A stretch of DNA of 64,000 nucleotides, taken from Lachnospiraceae bacterium (GTDB lineage Bacteria > Bacillota > Clostridia > Lachnospirales > Lachnospiraceae). Positions 45,715 to 55,673 of the stretch are shown here, in pieces. Where the stretch lies: contig JAJQHY010000039.1 in assembly GCA_021199495.1 (NCBI GenBank), positions 34,034 to 98,033 of the forward strand. Direction: 5' to 3'. The first letter of the stretch is position 1; each line of letters begins with the position of its first letter. The position numbers were made by a program, and so were the translations under genes. The notes under the pieces are model-generated. The model was not told the DNA's origin, searched no databases, and saw nothing but the letters and a program-made list of their open reading frames with translations.

Positions 45715-45743
45715 ATTTTAATGACTCTGTGAAAAGATGTCAA
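45715..45743 (-). promoter_or_regulatory. leuS promoter
   Basis: On the minus strand TTGACA (45743-45738), a 17-bp spacer and TAAAAT (45720-45715), about 50 bp before the leuS start. Near consensus. Confidence 0.78.
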
Positions 45744-45765
45744 GCGATTGTTGCAGTTCTCAAGG

Positions 45766-46536
45766 CTACTCCTCCACATTTTTCCGATAAATGTACCCCA
45801 GTCCCTTCATCGTCAGCTCATTATCCAGAATGATCTTTTTCCTGCAGTGCGGCACAATGAAACCCGCCAGTCCTCCGGAGGCCACCACCGGTGTCTCCAT
45901 GCCGAGTTCCTCCCAGATACGGTCGATCAGTCCGTCCATCTCCGCCGCCTGCCCGATCACCATGCCGCTCTTCATACTGTCCACGGTATTCCTGGCAATC
46001 ACCTTTTTGGGCGCCTCCAGACTGATGCGGGGCAGCTGCGAGGTTCCGTTGACTAACGCTTCCAGCGAAACCTTCAGGCCAGGCATAATGATGCCACCGA
46101 TATAATTTTTCTTTTCATCCAGAACCGTGATGGTCGTCGCGGTACCCATGTCGATCATCACAAGCGGCGCCCCGTATTCTTTTAAGCCCGCTACCGCGTT
46201 GACAATCAGATCCGCGCCCACGGAAGCCGGGTTATCAATCGCGATATTCAGGCCGGTCTTCACCCCCGGTCCCACAAAAATCGGGGAAATATGCAGAAGC
46301 TTCTCTATCGCCGATTTGACAACCGTGTTGAGCGGCGGCACCACGGAAGCGACAATACAGCCGGTAATGCTCTCCTTTTCAATCTGATGCAGATTTAAGA
46401 TTGTAATAAAATCCACCACATACTCCAATTCTGTCTTGGAAATATTGGTGGAAAGCCGCTCCTCGAAGCAGATCTGCTCTCCTTCGATGCAGCCGATCAC
46501 AAGGTTTGTATTGCCGATGTCTATCGCTAAAATCAT
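45766..46536 (-). CDS. coaX: type III pantothenate kinase
   Basis: This 256-residue ASKHA-fold kinase has DIGNTN (5-10) and DMGTATT (about 128-134), both family hallmarks. It phosphorylates pantothenate, the first step of coenzyme A synthesis. The length is normal. ATG 46536 has AAAGGCGG upstream. It lies between leuA and leuS; co-transcription with leuA is likely since no promoter is visible in the 106-bp gap. CoA and leucine pathways both draw on ketoisovalerate, which may explain the pairing, though this is inference. Confidence 0.95.
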   Translation of the reverse strand: MILAIDIGNTNLVIGCIEGEQICFEERLSTNISKTELEYVVDFITILNLHQIEKESITGCIVASVVPPLNTVVKSAIEKLLHISPIFVGPGVKTGLNIAIDNPASVGADLIVNAVAGLKEYGAPLVMIDMGTATTITVLDEKKNYIGGIIMPGLKVSLEALVNGTSQLPRISLEAPKKVIARNTVDSMKSGMVIGQAAEMDGLIDRIWEELGMETPVVASGGLAGFIVPHCRKKIILDNELTMKGLGYIYRKNVEE

Positions 46537-46642
46537 AATAAAACCGCCTTTCTGTTACCATTTACGGCTCCTCCCTCTTTAAGACGCCCTGCAGGTACCT
46601 CACATACGCAACAGCGGACACAAAAGTGCCTGCCGTCTGCTT

Positions 46643-48646
46643 TTACGCCTGTCGGCCGCTCTCGCGCTGGAACTGGCTTGGCGTCATGTTGTACATCTTT
46701 TTAAATAAACGGTTGAAATGCTCCACATTCTCGTAACCCACGCTGGCCGCGATGCTTTCCACGGTCTGACCGGATTCCTTTAACATGATGCGGGCCTTTT
46801 TCATACGGGCACGCCGCACCGCTTCCTGGAAGGTCATACCGCTCTTCATCTTAATATATTTGGACAGGTAGGGCTTGGTCAGATGGAACTGTTCCACTAA
46901 AACATCCAGCGTCACATCCTGATAGTGCTGCTGAATGTAATTCATAATCTCCACGATCCGCTCTTCCCGGCCTTCCGTGATATTGGCGTCCTCCAACAGC
47001 TTATTGGTCGCAATCACCAGCGCCGCGATGGAGGCGGAAATGATATCCTCATTGATACCCACACCCCAGAAGGATTTACCGTTGCACAGCACTGCCACGA
47101 ACGCCGCCGCTCTCGAGGAGGAACCTCTCGAAACCGCGTGCTCCTCATAACAGGAAAGCTCATAGCTGATACCAAAGTACGCCTTGATCGCGTTGCTGAC
47201 CGCGTCCAGACGGCCGTTGCCCATGGTATCCATGATACGCGTCTCCTTCTCCTGGGCGATGGTCACCTTGGCACCGATACCGTCCACCTGGCTGAAATGC
47301 ACCTCCGGAATGTCGAAAATCGGCTTGTGGCTGATGTAATTGTCCTCGAAAATCTGATAAATATCCTTCGGCGTCAGCTCCTGATGTCTTCTGTCGGAAA
47401 CACCCTTGACCAGATAGCCAACCTCCTCCTTCATCGCGTCCGGAAGAGAAATACCATAATTCTGTTTTAAGACAAAGGCTACGCCGCCCTTGCCGGACTG
47501 GCTGTTGATGCGGATGACGTCAGACTCGTACTCGCGGCCAACATCCGTGGGGTCGATCGGCAGATACGGCACCGTCCAGCGCTCGCCGCTTTTGCCTTCC
47601 TCACGCCACTTCATGCCCTTGCTGATGGCGTCCTGATGAGAACCGGAGAATGCGGTGAACACCAGGTCTCCCGCATAGGGACTGCGCTCGCCGACACGCA
47701 TGCCTGTCAGCTGCTCATATTTATTGCGGATCTTATTGATATCAGAAAAATCCAGACCGCTCTCCACGCCGTGCGTCACCATATTCATCGCCAGCGTGAC
47801 AATGTCCACATTGCCGGTGCGCTCGCCGTTGCCGAAAAGAGTGCCCTCCACGCGGTCCGCGCCGGCTAAGACGCCGAACTCCGCGTCCGAAATGCCGCTG
47901 CCGCGGTCATTGTGCGGATGTACGCTCAGCACAACGGAATCCCTGTATTTCAAATGCTTGTGAATGTACTCGATCTGGCAGGCAAACACATGCGGCATGG
48001 CAATCTGCACGGTGGTCGGGATGTTGATAATCACCTTCCAGTCCGGGGTGGGCTGCCACACATCCAGCACCGCGTTGCAGACCTCCAGCGCGTAATCCAC
48101 CTCCGTCCCCGGGAAGCTCTCCGGACTGTACTCAAAGACAAAATTGCCCTCGGTTTCATCCGCCAGCTCCTTTAACAGCTTCGCGCCGTCGACCGCAATC
48201 TGTAAAATTTCTTCCTTGCTCTTTTTAAAGACCTGCTCGCGCTGCGCGACAGAGGTCGAATTATAAAGATGTACACCGGCCCTCGGCGCGCCCTTGACCG
48301 CCTCAAAGGTCCTGCGGATAATATGCTCTCTCGCCTGGGTCAGCACATTGATCGTCACATCGTCGGGAATCATATTATTCTCGATCAGCGCACGAACAAA
48401 CTGATACTCCGTGTCAGACGCCGCCGGAAAACCGACCTCAATCTCCTTAAAACCGATGTCCACCAGCATCTTGAAAAAGTCCAGCTTCTCCTGCAGGCCC
48501 ATGGGCTCAACCAGGGCCTGGTTGCCGTCCCTTAAATCCACACTGCACCAGATCGGCGCCTTCTCTATCGTATCCTTGCGCACCCAGTCATACGTGACCT
48601 CCGGCGGCATGAAATAAGATTTCCCATATTTCTCGTGTACGTTCAT
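46643..48646 (-). CDS. leuA: 2-isopropylmalate synthase fused to a C-terminal AraC-type DNA-binding domain
   Basis: This 667-residue protein has two parts. Residues 1-555 are a LeuA2-type synthase: the catalytic barrel has DLRDGNQAL (37-45) and the metal motif HPHNDRG, then a LeuA regulatory/dimer domain (about 430-550). Residues 562-665 are an AraC double helix-turn-helix ([40 protein letters not shown]; ending MTPSQFQRE). Normal LeuA2 stops before this part. The frame is continuous, with no stop or slip signal. LeuA makes 2-isopropylmalate from acetyl-CoA and ketoisovalerate and is inhibited by leucine. The fusion could link leucine sensing to gene control. It could instead be an enzyme with a passive fusion. 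Confidence 0.93.
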   Translation of the reverse strand: MNVHEKYGKSYFMPPEVTYDWVRKDTIEKAPIWCSVDLRDGNQALVEPMGLQEKLDFFKMLVDIGFKEIEVGFPAASDTEYQFVRALIENNMIPDDVTINVLTQAREHIIRRTFEAVKGAPRAGVHLYNSTSVAQREQVFKKSKEEILQIAVDGAKLLKELADETEGNFVFEYSPESFPGTEVDYALEVCNAVLDVWQPTPDWKVIINIPTTVQIAMPHVFACQIEYIHKHLKYRDSVVLSVHPHNDRGSGISDAEFGVLAGADRVEGTLFGNGERTGNVDIVTLAMNMVTHGVESGLDFSDINKIRNKYEQLTGMRVGERSPYAGDLVFTAFSGSHQDAISKGMKWREEGKSGERWTVPYLPIDPTDVGREYESDVIRINSQSGKGGVAFVLKQNYGISLPDAMKEEVGYLVKGVSDRRHQELTPKDIYQIFEDNYISHKPIFDIPEVHFSQVDGIGAKVTIAQEKETRIMDTMGNGRLDAVSNAIKAYFGISYELSCYEEHAVSRGSSSRAAAFVAVLCNGKSFWGVGINEDIISASIAALVIATNKLLEDANITEGREERIVEIMNYIQQHYQDVTLDVLVEQFHLTKPYLSKYIKMKSGMTFQEAVRRARMKKARIMLKESGQTVESIAASVGYENVEHFNRLFKKMYNMTPSQFQRESGRQA

Positions 48647-48777
48647 TTACTGTCATTCCTTCCTGATTTCTTCCTGCCGCGTACATTTCCGGATACGCTT
48701 TTTTTACTGCTTTCCCCGAAAGATACGCTTCTTTCCCGCTGCCGGTCAGATTTTCTCCGGCATTTTTCACAAAGGCT

Positions 48778-48806
48778 ATCCTAACACTGTCACAGGCAGA
48801 AAACAA
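48778..48806 (-). promoter_or_regulatory. leuA promoter
   Basis: On the minus strand TTGTTT (48806-48801), a 17-bp spacer and TAGGAT (48783-48778) precede a leader of about 125 bases. No T-box or Leu-rich leader peptide was seen. An AAGCGTATC motif occurs twice in the leader. Confidence 0.5.
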
Positions 48807-48833
48807 GGTGCTTTTTTAATCAAGTTTATTGAT

Positions 48834-51539
48834 TTATTTTAACTTTCTCTTTCTTTCTGTCACAATCACAAAACCCAGCAGTGCGACAGACGCCAGGGAG
48901 ATAGCAAAGCCTGCCTGCAGTCCCGGCACCTCATATTTCATTTCAACGGTATTGATGCCCGATTCCAGTGAAACCAGAATCATGCAGTCCGCGAACAGCT
49001 CCGGTTCCACCACAGTTTTGTTTACCGTGACAGTCCAGCCTTCGCTGTACGGAATAGAGATATACAGCTTGTCTCCGCTTTGCGCAGTCACCTGAAAATA
49101 AGCGTATCCGTTTTCAATCACTGACGTATCCGCCGCCTGCAGGGACAGCTTCTCAGCTGCATAAGCGAGCGCGTCCAGATCCAGGGCGTAAAACTGCTCC
49201 TCCTCAATCAGATTTTCCTCATAGCTTATGCGAACAGTTGCCGTGGTATCTTTGCTTTCCGTGGGAATGTAGAACACGGACGCGGACAACCACCGGGAAT
49301 AAGCAGTCTCATAGACGTCATTGACAGACAGCACCGCGTCCATGTAGGACTCCCAGGGAAGATTGCCGTACACCGCGTAATTGCCATCCGGCAGGTACAG
49401 CGTGTAGGTCTGAGAGGCTGCGGAAACATCTGTGATCTCATAATCGACCGGTACATAAAGCGAAATTTCCTCCCCCAGCAGCTGACTGTAAAGCAGGTTC
49501 TGGTACGCAAACGGATTGCGCGAATCCACATCCGTTTCCGCAGTCTCATTGCTTTCAGAAGCGGAACAGACAAATGCCATCGGCAGCGCATACGGGTTAT
49601 AATAAACACGTTTTCCATTGTATTCGCCCAGAGAATCCACCAGCTCAAGACCGTTGATTTCCAGATCAGAGAGCACATATTTCACACCCAGCAGTGAATC
49701 CGCCCCCAGAATGGAGGTGTTGACGATGCACATGTTCACGCCGCAGGTCGTATATCCCAGCCGACTCAGCAGCGTCGTCTGCAGCGTATCCGGGTCGGAG
49801 GTATAGCCGGAAACCGACCAGTAATTGTAAGCAAGCGCCTCATTATAATTGGCTGTCAGATGCGTCGTCTCCGAGACATTGTAGGTTGTGGTCTGTGAAA
49901 TCCGGTACTGACCGGTGTCATAGGCCTTCAATTCGTCAATCTGACTCTGCTCGCTGAAAGAATAGGATGCATATGCAGCCGCGTTATCAGTGGAATACGT
50001 ATTCATCAGCAGGTTGGCATTATACATCAGCTCCACCGTCAGGCAGCCGGATAACAGCAGTAAAGCGACATACCCCAGCCACCGGTTTTGCCGTATTTGA
50101 AAATACAGGCCGGTCAGCAGCGCGATGAGGATGATAAAGGCACAGCTGTAATACACTCTTTTGGGCAGATACAGCGGATGGAAATGTGCGTAAAGAAGTA
50201 AAACGGCCGAGTAGCCCGCTGCGACCTTAAGCAGAAAAGCGGCGGATTTTAAGCTGTTGCCAGGCCGGGGCAAATCAGAGCGGTTGGCCTGCGTATCATG
50301 GACACCCGGCGCCTTACAGCCATTCCCGGACCGCGCCATTTCAGGTTTCATTGCTTCGGAATCCAGCGCGGCATAAAACGCCGCAGCGATGAAAATCACC
50401 AGAAAAATCGTGACATACGAATACCGGTACCAGAAGCTCTCCGCGTTTTTAAACAGGGAAAAGATAATGAACAGCGGCTGCCAGTAATAAATCAGCAGTG
50501 CAAAGAGCAGGACAATGCCTGTTTTGATTTTCCTTAAGGGGGTGATTTTCTTCGTGAAGAAAAAACCGATGCAGCCTAAAAGGGCAAAGGAACCGCAGTA
50601 GAGCGCCACATTTCCATAAAAGCTGGTGGCCCCCACAGTGAAATTCTGCGTGATGTTGAGCACATTCGCGCTGAAGACATTCCGCAGCAGATACAAATCC
50701 AACTGTCCGCGGCCGTTTGCGCTTAAGGCCGTCATGGCCGGCAGAAACAGACATGCCGAAAGGCCGACGCCGCAGAGCATGGCCAGCACATAGGTGACAC
50801 CGGTTTTCAACGTCCTGACAGCAAGGCTTTTACATTCGATCTTCTGCTCCGGGACGGATAAAAGCCATTCCAGAACAAACCAGACCGCGGTAAACAGGCA
50901 GTTGATTCCCGCGCTGTACCAGTTAAACAGAATCGACAGACCGGTGGAAACCGTCAGCAGATAAAACCGGCCGCCGTTCAGAAGCCGATAGACACCCAGA
51001 AGCATCAACGGCAGCATATAGACACCGTCCAGCCACATAATATTGCTGCTCTGTGCAATGCTGTACTGCATCAGCGCGTAGCTTATGGAGAGTAAAACCG
51101 AAAAGCAGGCATTCAGCCGCCCCTGAAAACGGCGCCTTAAGAAAAACGACATCGTAAATGCCGCCGTACTCAGCTTCAGCACCACGACACAGTCAAAAAA
51201 ACAGACCAGATTGCTCTTGTCAAAGAAAAACAGCAGCAGGTTAAACGGGGAGGACAGATAATAGGCAAAAACCGCGATGTTCGTTCCTCCGAGCGTCTTG
51301 CTGAAGGTGTAGAGAATGCTGTTTTCACCGGCCATCACATCCTTTAAATACGCAAAAAAATCAAGGTACTGAATATTCGCGTCCAGGGTTGCTAACGACA
51401 GATTGCCGAACGGGCTGTAGCCCTTTTCCCGGAATAAAAACAGCAGAATCGCCGCCGTCAGTGCAAAGCACAGCGCGCACCAGGTAAGGTCTATAAAAAC
51501 GGATTTCTTTTGATCGGATGGTGCGGTACTTCTGTTCAT
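48834..51539 (-). CDS. YfhO-family multi-spanning membrane protein
   Basis: This 901-residue protein has about 12 membrane spans in its first two-thirds. A large extracellular beta-rich domain (about 560-860) and a last span follow. The start carries the YfhO-like FLFREKGYSPFGNLS and LDANIQYLDFFAYLKDVMAG. YfhO family members are linked to glycosylation of lipoteichoic acid or surface polymers. ATG 51539 overlaps the prfC stop by one base (TAATG), so translation is coupled. The LTA-synthase-like gene at 53315 supports a polymer role. Confidence 0.88.
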   Translation of the reverse strand: MNRSTAPSDQKKSVFIDLTWCALCFALTAAILLFLFREKGYSPFGNLSLATLDANIQYLDFFAYLKDVMAGENSILYTFSKTLGGTNIAVFAYYLSSPFNLLLFFFDKSNLVCFFDCVVVLKLSTAAFTMSFFLRRRFQGRLNACFSVLLSISYALMQYSIAQSSNIMWLDGVYMLPLMLLGVYRLLNGGRFYLLTVSTGLSILFNWYSAGINCLFTAVWFVLEWLLSVPEQKIECKSLAVRTLKTGVTYVLAMLCGVGLSACLFLPAMTALSANGRGQLDLYLLRNVFSANVLNITQNFTVGATSFYGNVALYCGSFALLGCIGFFFTKKITPLRKIKTGIVLLFALLIYYWQPLFIIFSLFKNAESFWYRYSYVTIFLVIFIAAAFYAALDSEAMKPEMARSGNGCKAPGVHDTQANRSDLPRPGNSLKSAAFLLKVAAGYSAVLLLYAHFHPLYLPKRVYYSCAFIILIALLTGLYFQIRQNRWLGYVALLLLSGCLTVELMYNANLLMNTYSTDNAAAYASYSFSEQSQIDELKAYDTGQYRISQTTTYNVSETTHLTANYNEALAYNYWSVSGYTSDPDTLQTTLLSRLGYTTCGVNMCIVNTSILGADSLLGVKYVLSDLEINGLELVDSLGEYNGKRVYYNPYALPMAFVCSASESNETAETDVDSRNPFAYQNLLYSQLLGEEISLYVPVDYEITDVSAASQTYTLYLPDGNYAVYGNLPWESYMDAVLSVNDVYETAYSRWLSASVFYIPTESKDTTATVRISYEENLIEEEQFYALDLDALAYAAEKLSLQAADTSVIENGYAYFQVTAQSGDKLYISIPYSEGWTVTVNKTVVEPELFADCMILVSLESGINTVEMKYEVPGLQAGFAISLASVALLGFVIVTERKRKLK

Positions 51540-53140
51540 TATGACATCTCCGCTGTCCCGAACTCACTCAACTCAAGTCCGGGATTGCGCTCTAAGGTCA
51601 TACCCACGCTCCACGGATTCACGAACAGAAGAAGCGGATTCCCCTTCAGGTCGCGGATCTTCTTCATATCGGAGGTTCCCGTCAGCTTATCTAAATCAAT
51701 ATCCCGGTTGACAATCCAGCGGATGTGCTCATACGGCAGCGGTTCTAAGCGGATCTCGACATTGTACTCTTTCTCCAGGCGGAATTTCAGCACGTCAAAC
51801 TGCAGCACGCCCACCACACCAACGATAATTTTCTCCATACCGGTGTTGGACTCCTGGAAAATCTGAATTGCGCCCTCCTGCGCGATCTGGCTGACACCCT
51901 TCACGAACTGCTTGTGCTTCATGGTGTCAATCTGGCGCACTCTCGCAAAGTGCTCCGGCGCGAAGGTCGGAATCCCTTCGTAGCGGAACTCTTCCTTCGG
52001 CATGCAGAGCGTATCCCCGATGGAAAAAATACCCGGGTCAAAAACGCCGATGATATCCCCCGCGTAAGCCTCCGTCAGAATCGTGCGGTCATTGGCCATC
52101 AGCTGCTGCGGCTGGCTTAAGCGCAGCACCTTGCCGCCCTGGACGTGGCGGACCTCCATGGAGGCGTCAAATTTGCCGGAGCAGATGCGCATGAAGGCGA
52201 TTCTGTCGCGGTGCGCCTTATTCATATTGGCCTGAATCTTAAAAACAAAGGCAGAGAACTCGTCCCGGTCCGGCTCAATCACGCCGACATCTGATTTCCT
52301 CGGCAGCGGCGGCGTAGTCATCTGTAAAAAGTGCTGCAGAAAGTCCTCCACGCCGAAATTCGTCAGCGCGGAGCCGAAAAACACCGGCGTCAGCTTCCCG
52401 GCGCGTACCTGTTCCAGGTCAAACTCCGCTGCCGCACCGTCCAGTAAATCGATCTCCTCTAAGAGCTTTTCAGCCGCCGCTTCTCCGATGGTCTGCCGCA
52501 ACACGTCCTGATCCTCCACCGGTACGATCTCGACCTCGCCCTCCTTCGTGCCCTTCTCGGTGTGGGAAAACTTCATGATATGCTTTTTCTCCCTGTCATA
52601 GACGCCCTGAAAGGCCTTGCCGGAGCCAATCGGCCAGTTGATGGGGCAGGTCGCGATGCCCAGCTCCTTCTCGATATCATCCAGCAGGTCAAAGGTATCA
52701 TTGGCGTCGCGGTCCATCTTATTGATAAAGGTAAAAATCGGAATCCCGCGCATGCCGCAGACCTTGAACAGCTTCCTCGTCTGCGCCTCCACACCCTTGC
52801 TGCCGTCGATCACCATCACCGCGGAATCCGCCGCCATCAGCGTCCGGTAGGTATCCTCCGAGAAATCCTGGTGTCCCGGCGTGTCCAGAATATTGATACA
52901 GAAGCCGTCATACTCAAACTGCAGCACCGAGGAGGTCACAGAGATACCTCTCTGCTTCTCGATCTCCATCCAGTCGCTGACCGCGTGCCGGGCAGTCGCC
53001 TTGCCCTTCACACTGCCGGCCAGATTGATTGCTCCGCCGTAGAGCAGGAACTTCTCCGTCAGCGTCGTCTTACCGGCGTCCGGGTGCGAGATAATGGCAA
53101 AGGTTCTTCTTCTGTTGATTTCACTGGTATAGCTTCCCAC
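51539..53140 (-). CDS. prfC: peptide chain release factor 3
   Basis: This 533-residue translational GTPase has HPDAGKTT (19-26), switch-I/II residues (RGISVTSSV; DTPGHQDF) and NKMD. RF3 removes RF1/RF2 from terminating ribosomes. The start was set to GTG 53140 with GGAGGG six bases upstream; an earlier ATG lacks a site. It has its own promoter, and a hairpin lies at its transcription start. The next gene is YfhO, with which it is coupled. Confidence 0.95.
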   Translation of the reverse strand: MGSYTSEINRRRTFAIISHPDAGKTTLTEKFLLYGGAINLAGSVKGKATARHAVSDWMEIEKQRGISVTSSVLQFEYDGFCINILDTPGHQDFSEDTYRTLMAADSAVMVIDGSKGVEAQTRKLFKVCGMRGIPIFTFINKMDRDANDTFDLLDDIEKELGIATCPINWPIGSGKAFQGVYDREKKHIMKFSHTEKGTKEGEVEIVPVEDQDVLRQTIGEAAAEKLLEEIDLLDGAAAEFDLEQVRAGKLTPVFFGSALTNFGVEDFLQHFLQMTTPPLPRKSDVGVIEPDRDEFSAFVFKIQANMNKAHRDRIAFMRICSGKFDASMEVRHVQGGKVLRLSQPQQLMANDRTILTEAYAGDIIGVFDPGIFSIGDTLCMPKEEFRYEGIPTFAPEHFARVRQIDTMKHKQFVKGVSQIAQEGAIQIFQESNTGMEKIIVGVVGVLQFDVLKFRLEKEYNVEIRLEPLPYEHIRWIVNRDIDLDKLTGTSDMKKIRDLKGNPLLLFVNPWSVGMTLERNPGLELSEFGTAEMS

Positions 53141-53189
53141 GGTATTCCCTCCGATTATTAGCAATGACATTCACAGCCGCTTTTTGAAA

Positions 53190-53221
53190 AAGAAAACTGT
53201 CCGGATTTTTTCCGAACAGTT
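53190..53221 (-). terminator. terminator of the LTA-synthase-like gene, at the prfC transcription start
   Basis: AACTGTTCGGA and TCCGGACAGTT (one mismatch, 5-base loop), then TTCTTTTTC on the minus strand. It directly follows the prfC -10 element, so it may stop read-through from upstream while sparing prfC transcripts. Confidence 0.6.
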
Positions 53222-53223
53222 CC

Positions 53224-53252
53224 AATATACAGTATCCTTTTTTTCTTGTCAA
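53224..53252 (-). promoter_or_regulatory. prfC promoter
   Basis: On the minus strand TTGACA (53252-53247), a 17-bp spacer and TATATT (53229-53224). The predicted start is near 53217, inside the hairpin arm. Confidence 0.7.
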
Positions 53253-53314
53253 TCATTTCAGTTGCCTGAAGTCAAAGCCTGGTTACCATTCACAGCCGCT
53301 TTCCCTCACATGCG

Positions 53315-55651
53315 TCAAATGCCGTCCTCCCCGAAAATCACATTGAAATAATCATAGGCAAATACATTCGACGAGTATGACAGCTTATTCGATACAATCG
53401 CCTTGATGCGCTTCAGATAATCCTCGTCCACCTCCACGCCTTCATTTAAGACAAATTTTCCGGTGGCGGCATTATAGCGGCCCGCGGATGTGACAAAGCT
53501 GTGGTTGGGCCAGATCACCATCGCTTCCGCGTCCGAGAAAACGTCCCGGCCGGCCAAAAGCCTGGAGTCGTACTCCACCCCGAAGAGGTTTAAAAGCGTC
53601 GGCAGGATATCCACGGACATAACCGGCTCGTCCACCGTGATATTCTCTCCCTCTATGCTGCCGGACCAGATAATCAGTGCATTGTGATCCCTGGTATAAA
53701 AATCGTAGGAAGAAACCTGATATAAATCCAGCAGATAGTCCTCGCTGTTGCCGTAGCTGGCGCTCTTCGCCAGGCCGTACGGATAGTGGTCGCTGCAGAT
53801 CACGATGACCGTGTCGTCCGCGATACCCTTCTCCTTCAGCGTCTCCACCAGCGTCGTCAGCGCCTTTTCCAGCTCCATCTGGTAGCAGAAATAATACAGG
53901 GTCGTGTCCTTATAGGTATCGCCCAGCACTGCCCGCACCTGCTCGATATTGCGGGTGGTGCGGCTGTCAGAGGCCTGATAGGAGCCGTGGCCGCTGTAGG
54001 TCATCCAGTACCAGCAGAAGGGCTGATCATCCACATAATTGTCCAGAATCGCGCTGATCGTATCCACGTCATAATTGCTCCAGGACTGGATGTCCAGAAG
54101 GCCGCTGCCGAAGGTCAGAAAATCGTCAAAACCCAGATTCGTGTGCGTCTCATTCCTGCGGTAGACCGTATAAGTTCCGTTGTGAAAAGCCAGCGTGGAA
54201 TAGCCTTCCCTTTTCAAAGCGGCGCCCACGGTATAGTACACATTACAGCCAATGGTCTCATACATGGAATTCACTCCATCCGCCGGAATCAGCCCCATCA
54301 ATACCGAATACTCTCCCGTGGAGGTGGACCCGCCCCAGGCCGGCTGATAGAAGTCCGTAAATTTAATACCCTCATTTGCCAGCCGGTACAGAGTCGGCGT
54401 CAGCTCCTCATTGATCACCTGCTCCGAAAAGGCCTCCGCCGTGATAACGATCAGATTTTTGCCTTCAAAAAGACCCGTGTATTCATTTCTGGATGTTGGC
54501 GTGAGGCTGGAGACATACTCGTGCAGCGCAATGATATTGCTGTTCGTTTCCGCTGCGATCAGCGCGTCGAAATCAATGTCCAGCGCATTGACGCCATAGT
54601 CGATCTCCTGCTCCTCCTCCACCGTTTCCTCATTTTCCTGCGCTGTTTCACCGTCCTCCGCGCCGCCGTTTTCCGCGTCCTCCGCGCCTGTAGCGGCGTT
54701 TCCGTTCTCATCCGTTCCTTCGCCGCTTTCTTCCCCGGACGTATCTCCCGCCGTCTGCGTATTGCCCGGCGCATCGTCAGTTTCCGATACCCCGCCCGAC
54801 TGCGTGTCATTTCCCGCACTGGCTGCTTGCGTATCTTCTGACCCGGCCGCTTCCGCATCGGTGCTCTCCTGCCCGCTGCTGTCATTTAAAACCAGTGATT
54901 CCTCTTCGGAAGCGCTGACAAAACTCACCGTCTTCATGCCGGGCAGGCTGTACACAAAGTCAAGCGCCGTCCCGGAAATCAGGCCAAAGGCCTGCGTGGT
55001 CGTATCATACTCGTACTGCTCTTTAAAAAGCCTGCTGGCAGAGGAAAGACTGCTCTCGCCGACCACAGTCAGAAGTGCAATGGCAAGTGAAAAGACCAGT
55101 ACCTCAAGACTGCGGAACACCGTTTTTCTCTGCGCGGGCAGGTACTTTCTGCCCAGAACCAGATACAGAATCACCGGAAGCAAAAAAAGGAGAATCACCG
55201 GAAGTGAGTGTACAATCGCGGTCATCAGATCGCTCCGGAATTCCCCCAGGACGTTGCCGCTTCCCGCGAGCATGGAGGAAATGGTCATATAGGTCTGATA
55301 AGTCCGCCTGATCACGCACTCCACCGTGAAAAAGACAGAAATCACCGTCAGAATCAGTACCGTCAGCACACGATTGATTTTCTCCTGAAAAAGAGACGTA
55401 AGCGCCCCGCAAAAAAGCCCCAGCGCCGCCGCGGACAGAAGCGGAAACAGAAGCTGCGAAAATACCGCCGTTTCGGTGAAAACACGCAGCAGAATCTCAT
55501 CCCACATGAACACAAGTGCGAACAGCAGAAAATGCGGGATTCCACGCTTTTTCCGCTCCTGATTCTGCTCTTCACCCGTGTCTGCAATGGTTTCTCCGGG
55601 TGTTTTTTCCGTGATTGTATCCTTCTCTTTTCTGCTCTGTCTTTTCTTCAT
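53315..55651 (-). CDS. LTA-synthase-like sulfatase-fold membrane protein
   Basis: This 778-residue protein has about five membrane spans (40-58, 63-86, 94-112, 146-167, 180-198) and an acidic Glu/Ala/Gly/Thr-rich linker (247-351). The extracellular sulfatase-like catalytic domain follows. Metal and nucleophile motifs are present: TAEAFSE (404-410), Thr445 in GGSTSTGEYS, CSDHYPYG and TYSGHG. LTA synthase polymerises glycerol phosphate; related enzymes modify other surface polymers. The linker is longer than usual. The ribosome binding site is weak (AGGAG about 19 bases away), so coupling to the upstream YD-repeat gene (22-bp gap) is likely. Confidence 0.88.
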   Translation of the reverse strand: MKKRQSRKEKDTITEKTPGETIADTGEEQNQERKKRGIPHFLLFALVFMWDEILLRVFTETAVFSQLLFPLLSAAALGLFCGALTSLFQEKINRVLTVLILTVISVFFTVECVIRRTYQTYMTISSMLAGSGNVLGEFRSDLMTAIVHSLPVILLFLLPVILYLVLGRKYLPAQRKTVFRSLEVLVFSLAIALLTVVGESSLSSASRLFKEQYEYDTTTQAFGLISGTALDFVYSLPGMKTVSFVSASEEESLVLNDSSGQESTDAEAAGSEDTQAASAGNDTQSGGVSETDDAPGNTQTAGDTSGEESGEGTDENGNAATGAEDAENGGAEDGETAQENEETVEEEQEIDYGVNALDIDFDALIAAETNSNIIALHEYVSSLTPTSRNEYTGLFEGKNLIVITAEAFSEQVINEELTPTLYRLANEGIKFTDFYQPAWGGSTSTGEYSVLMGLIPADGVNSMYETIGCNVYYTVGAALKREGYSTLAFHNGTYTVYRRNETHTNLGFDDFLTFGSGLLDIQSWSNYDVDTISAILDNYVDDQPFCWYWMTYSGHGSYQASDSRTTRNIEQVRAVLGDTYKDTTLYYFCYQMELEKALTTLVETLKEKGIADDTVIVICSDHYPYGLAKSASYGNSEDYLLDLYQVSSYDFYTRDHNALIIWSGSIEGENITVDEPVMSVDILPTLLNLFGVEYDSRLLAGRDVFSDAEAMVIWPNHSFVTSAGRYNAATGKFVLNEGVEVDEDYLKRIKAIVSNKLSYSSNVFAYDYFNVIFGEDGI

Positions 55652-55673
55652 GGTATTTTAAACTTTTAAGCTC

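Noticed and set aside
45664-45765. T-box riboswitch before leuS
   Set aside because: The gap is only about 100 bp, most of it promoter. No T-box sequence or specifier stem fits. The leuA leader also lacks the T-box core.
48588-48806. 72-codon open frame on the minus strand in the leuA leader
   Set aside because: It overlaps the leuA promoter and start, has no ribosome binding site and no Leu-rich run expected of a leader peptide.
53786-54841. 351-codon open frame on the plus strand
   Set aside because: It is antisense to the LTA-synthase-like gene and compositionally odd (Arg/His/Ile-rich).
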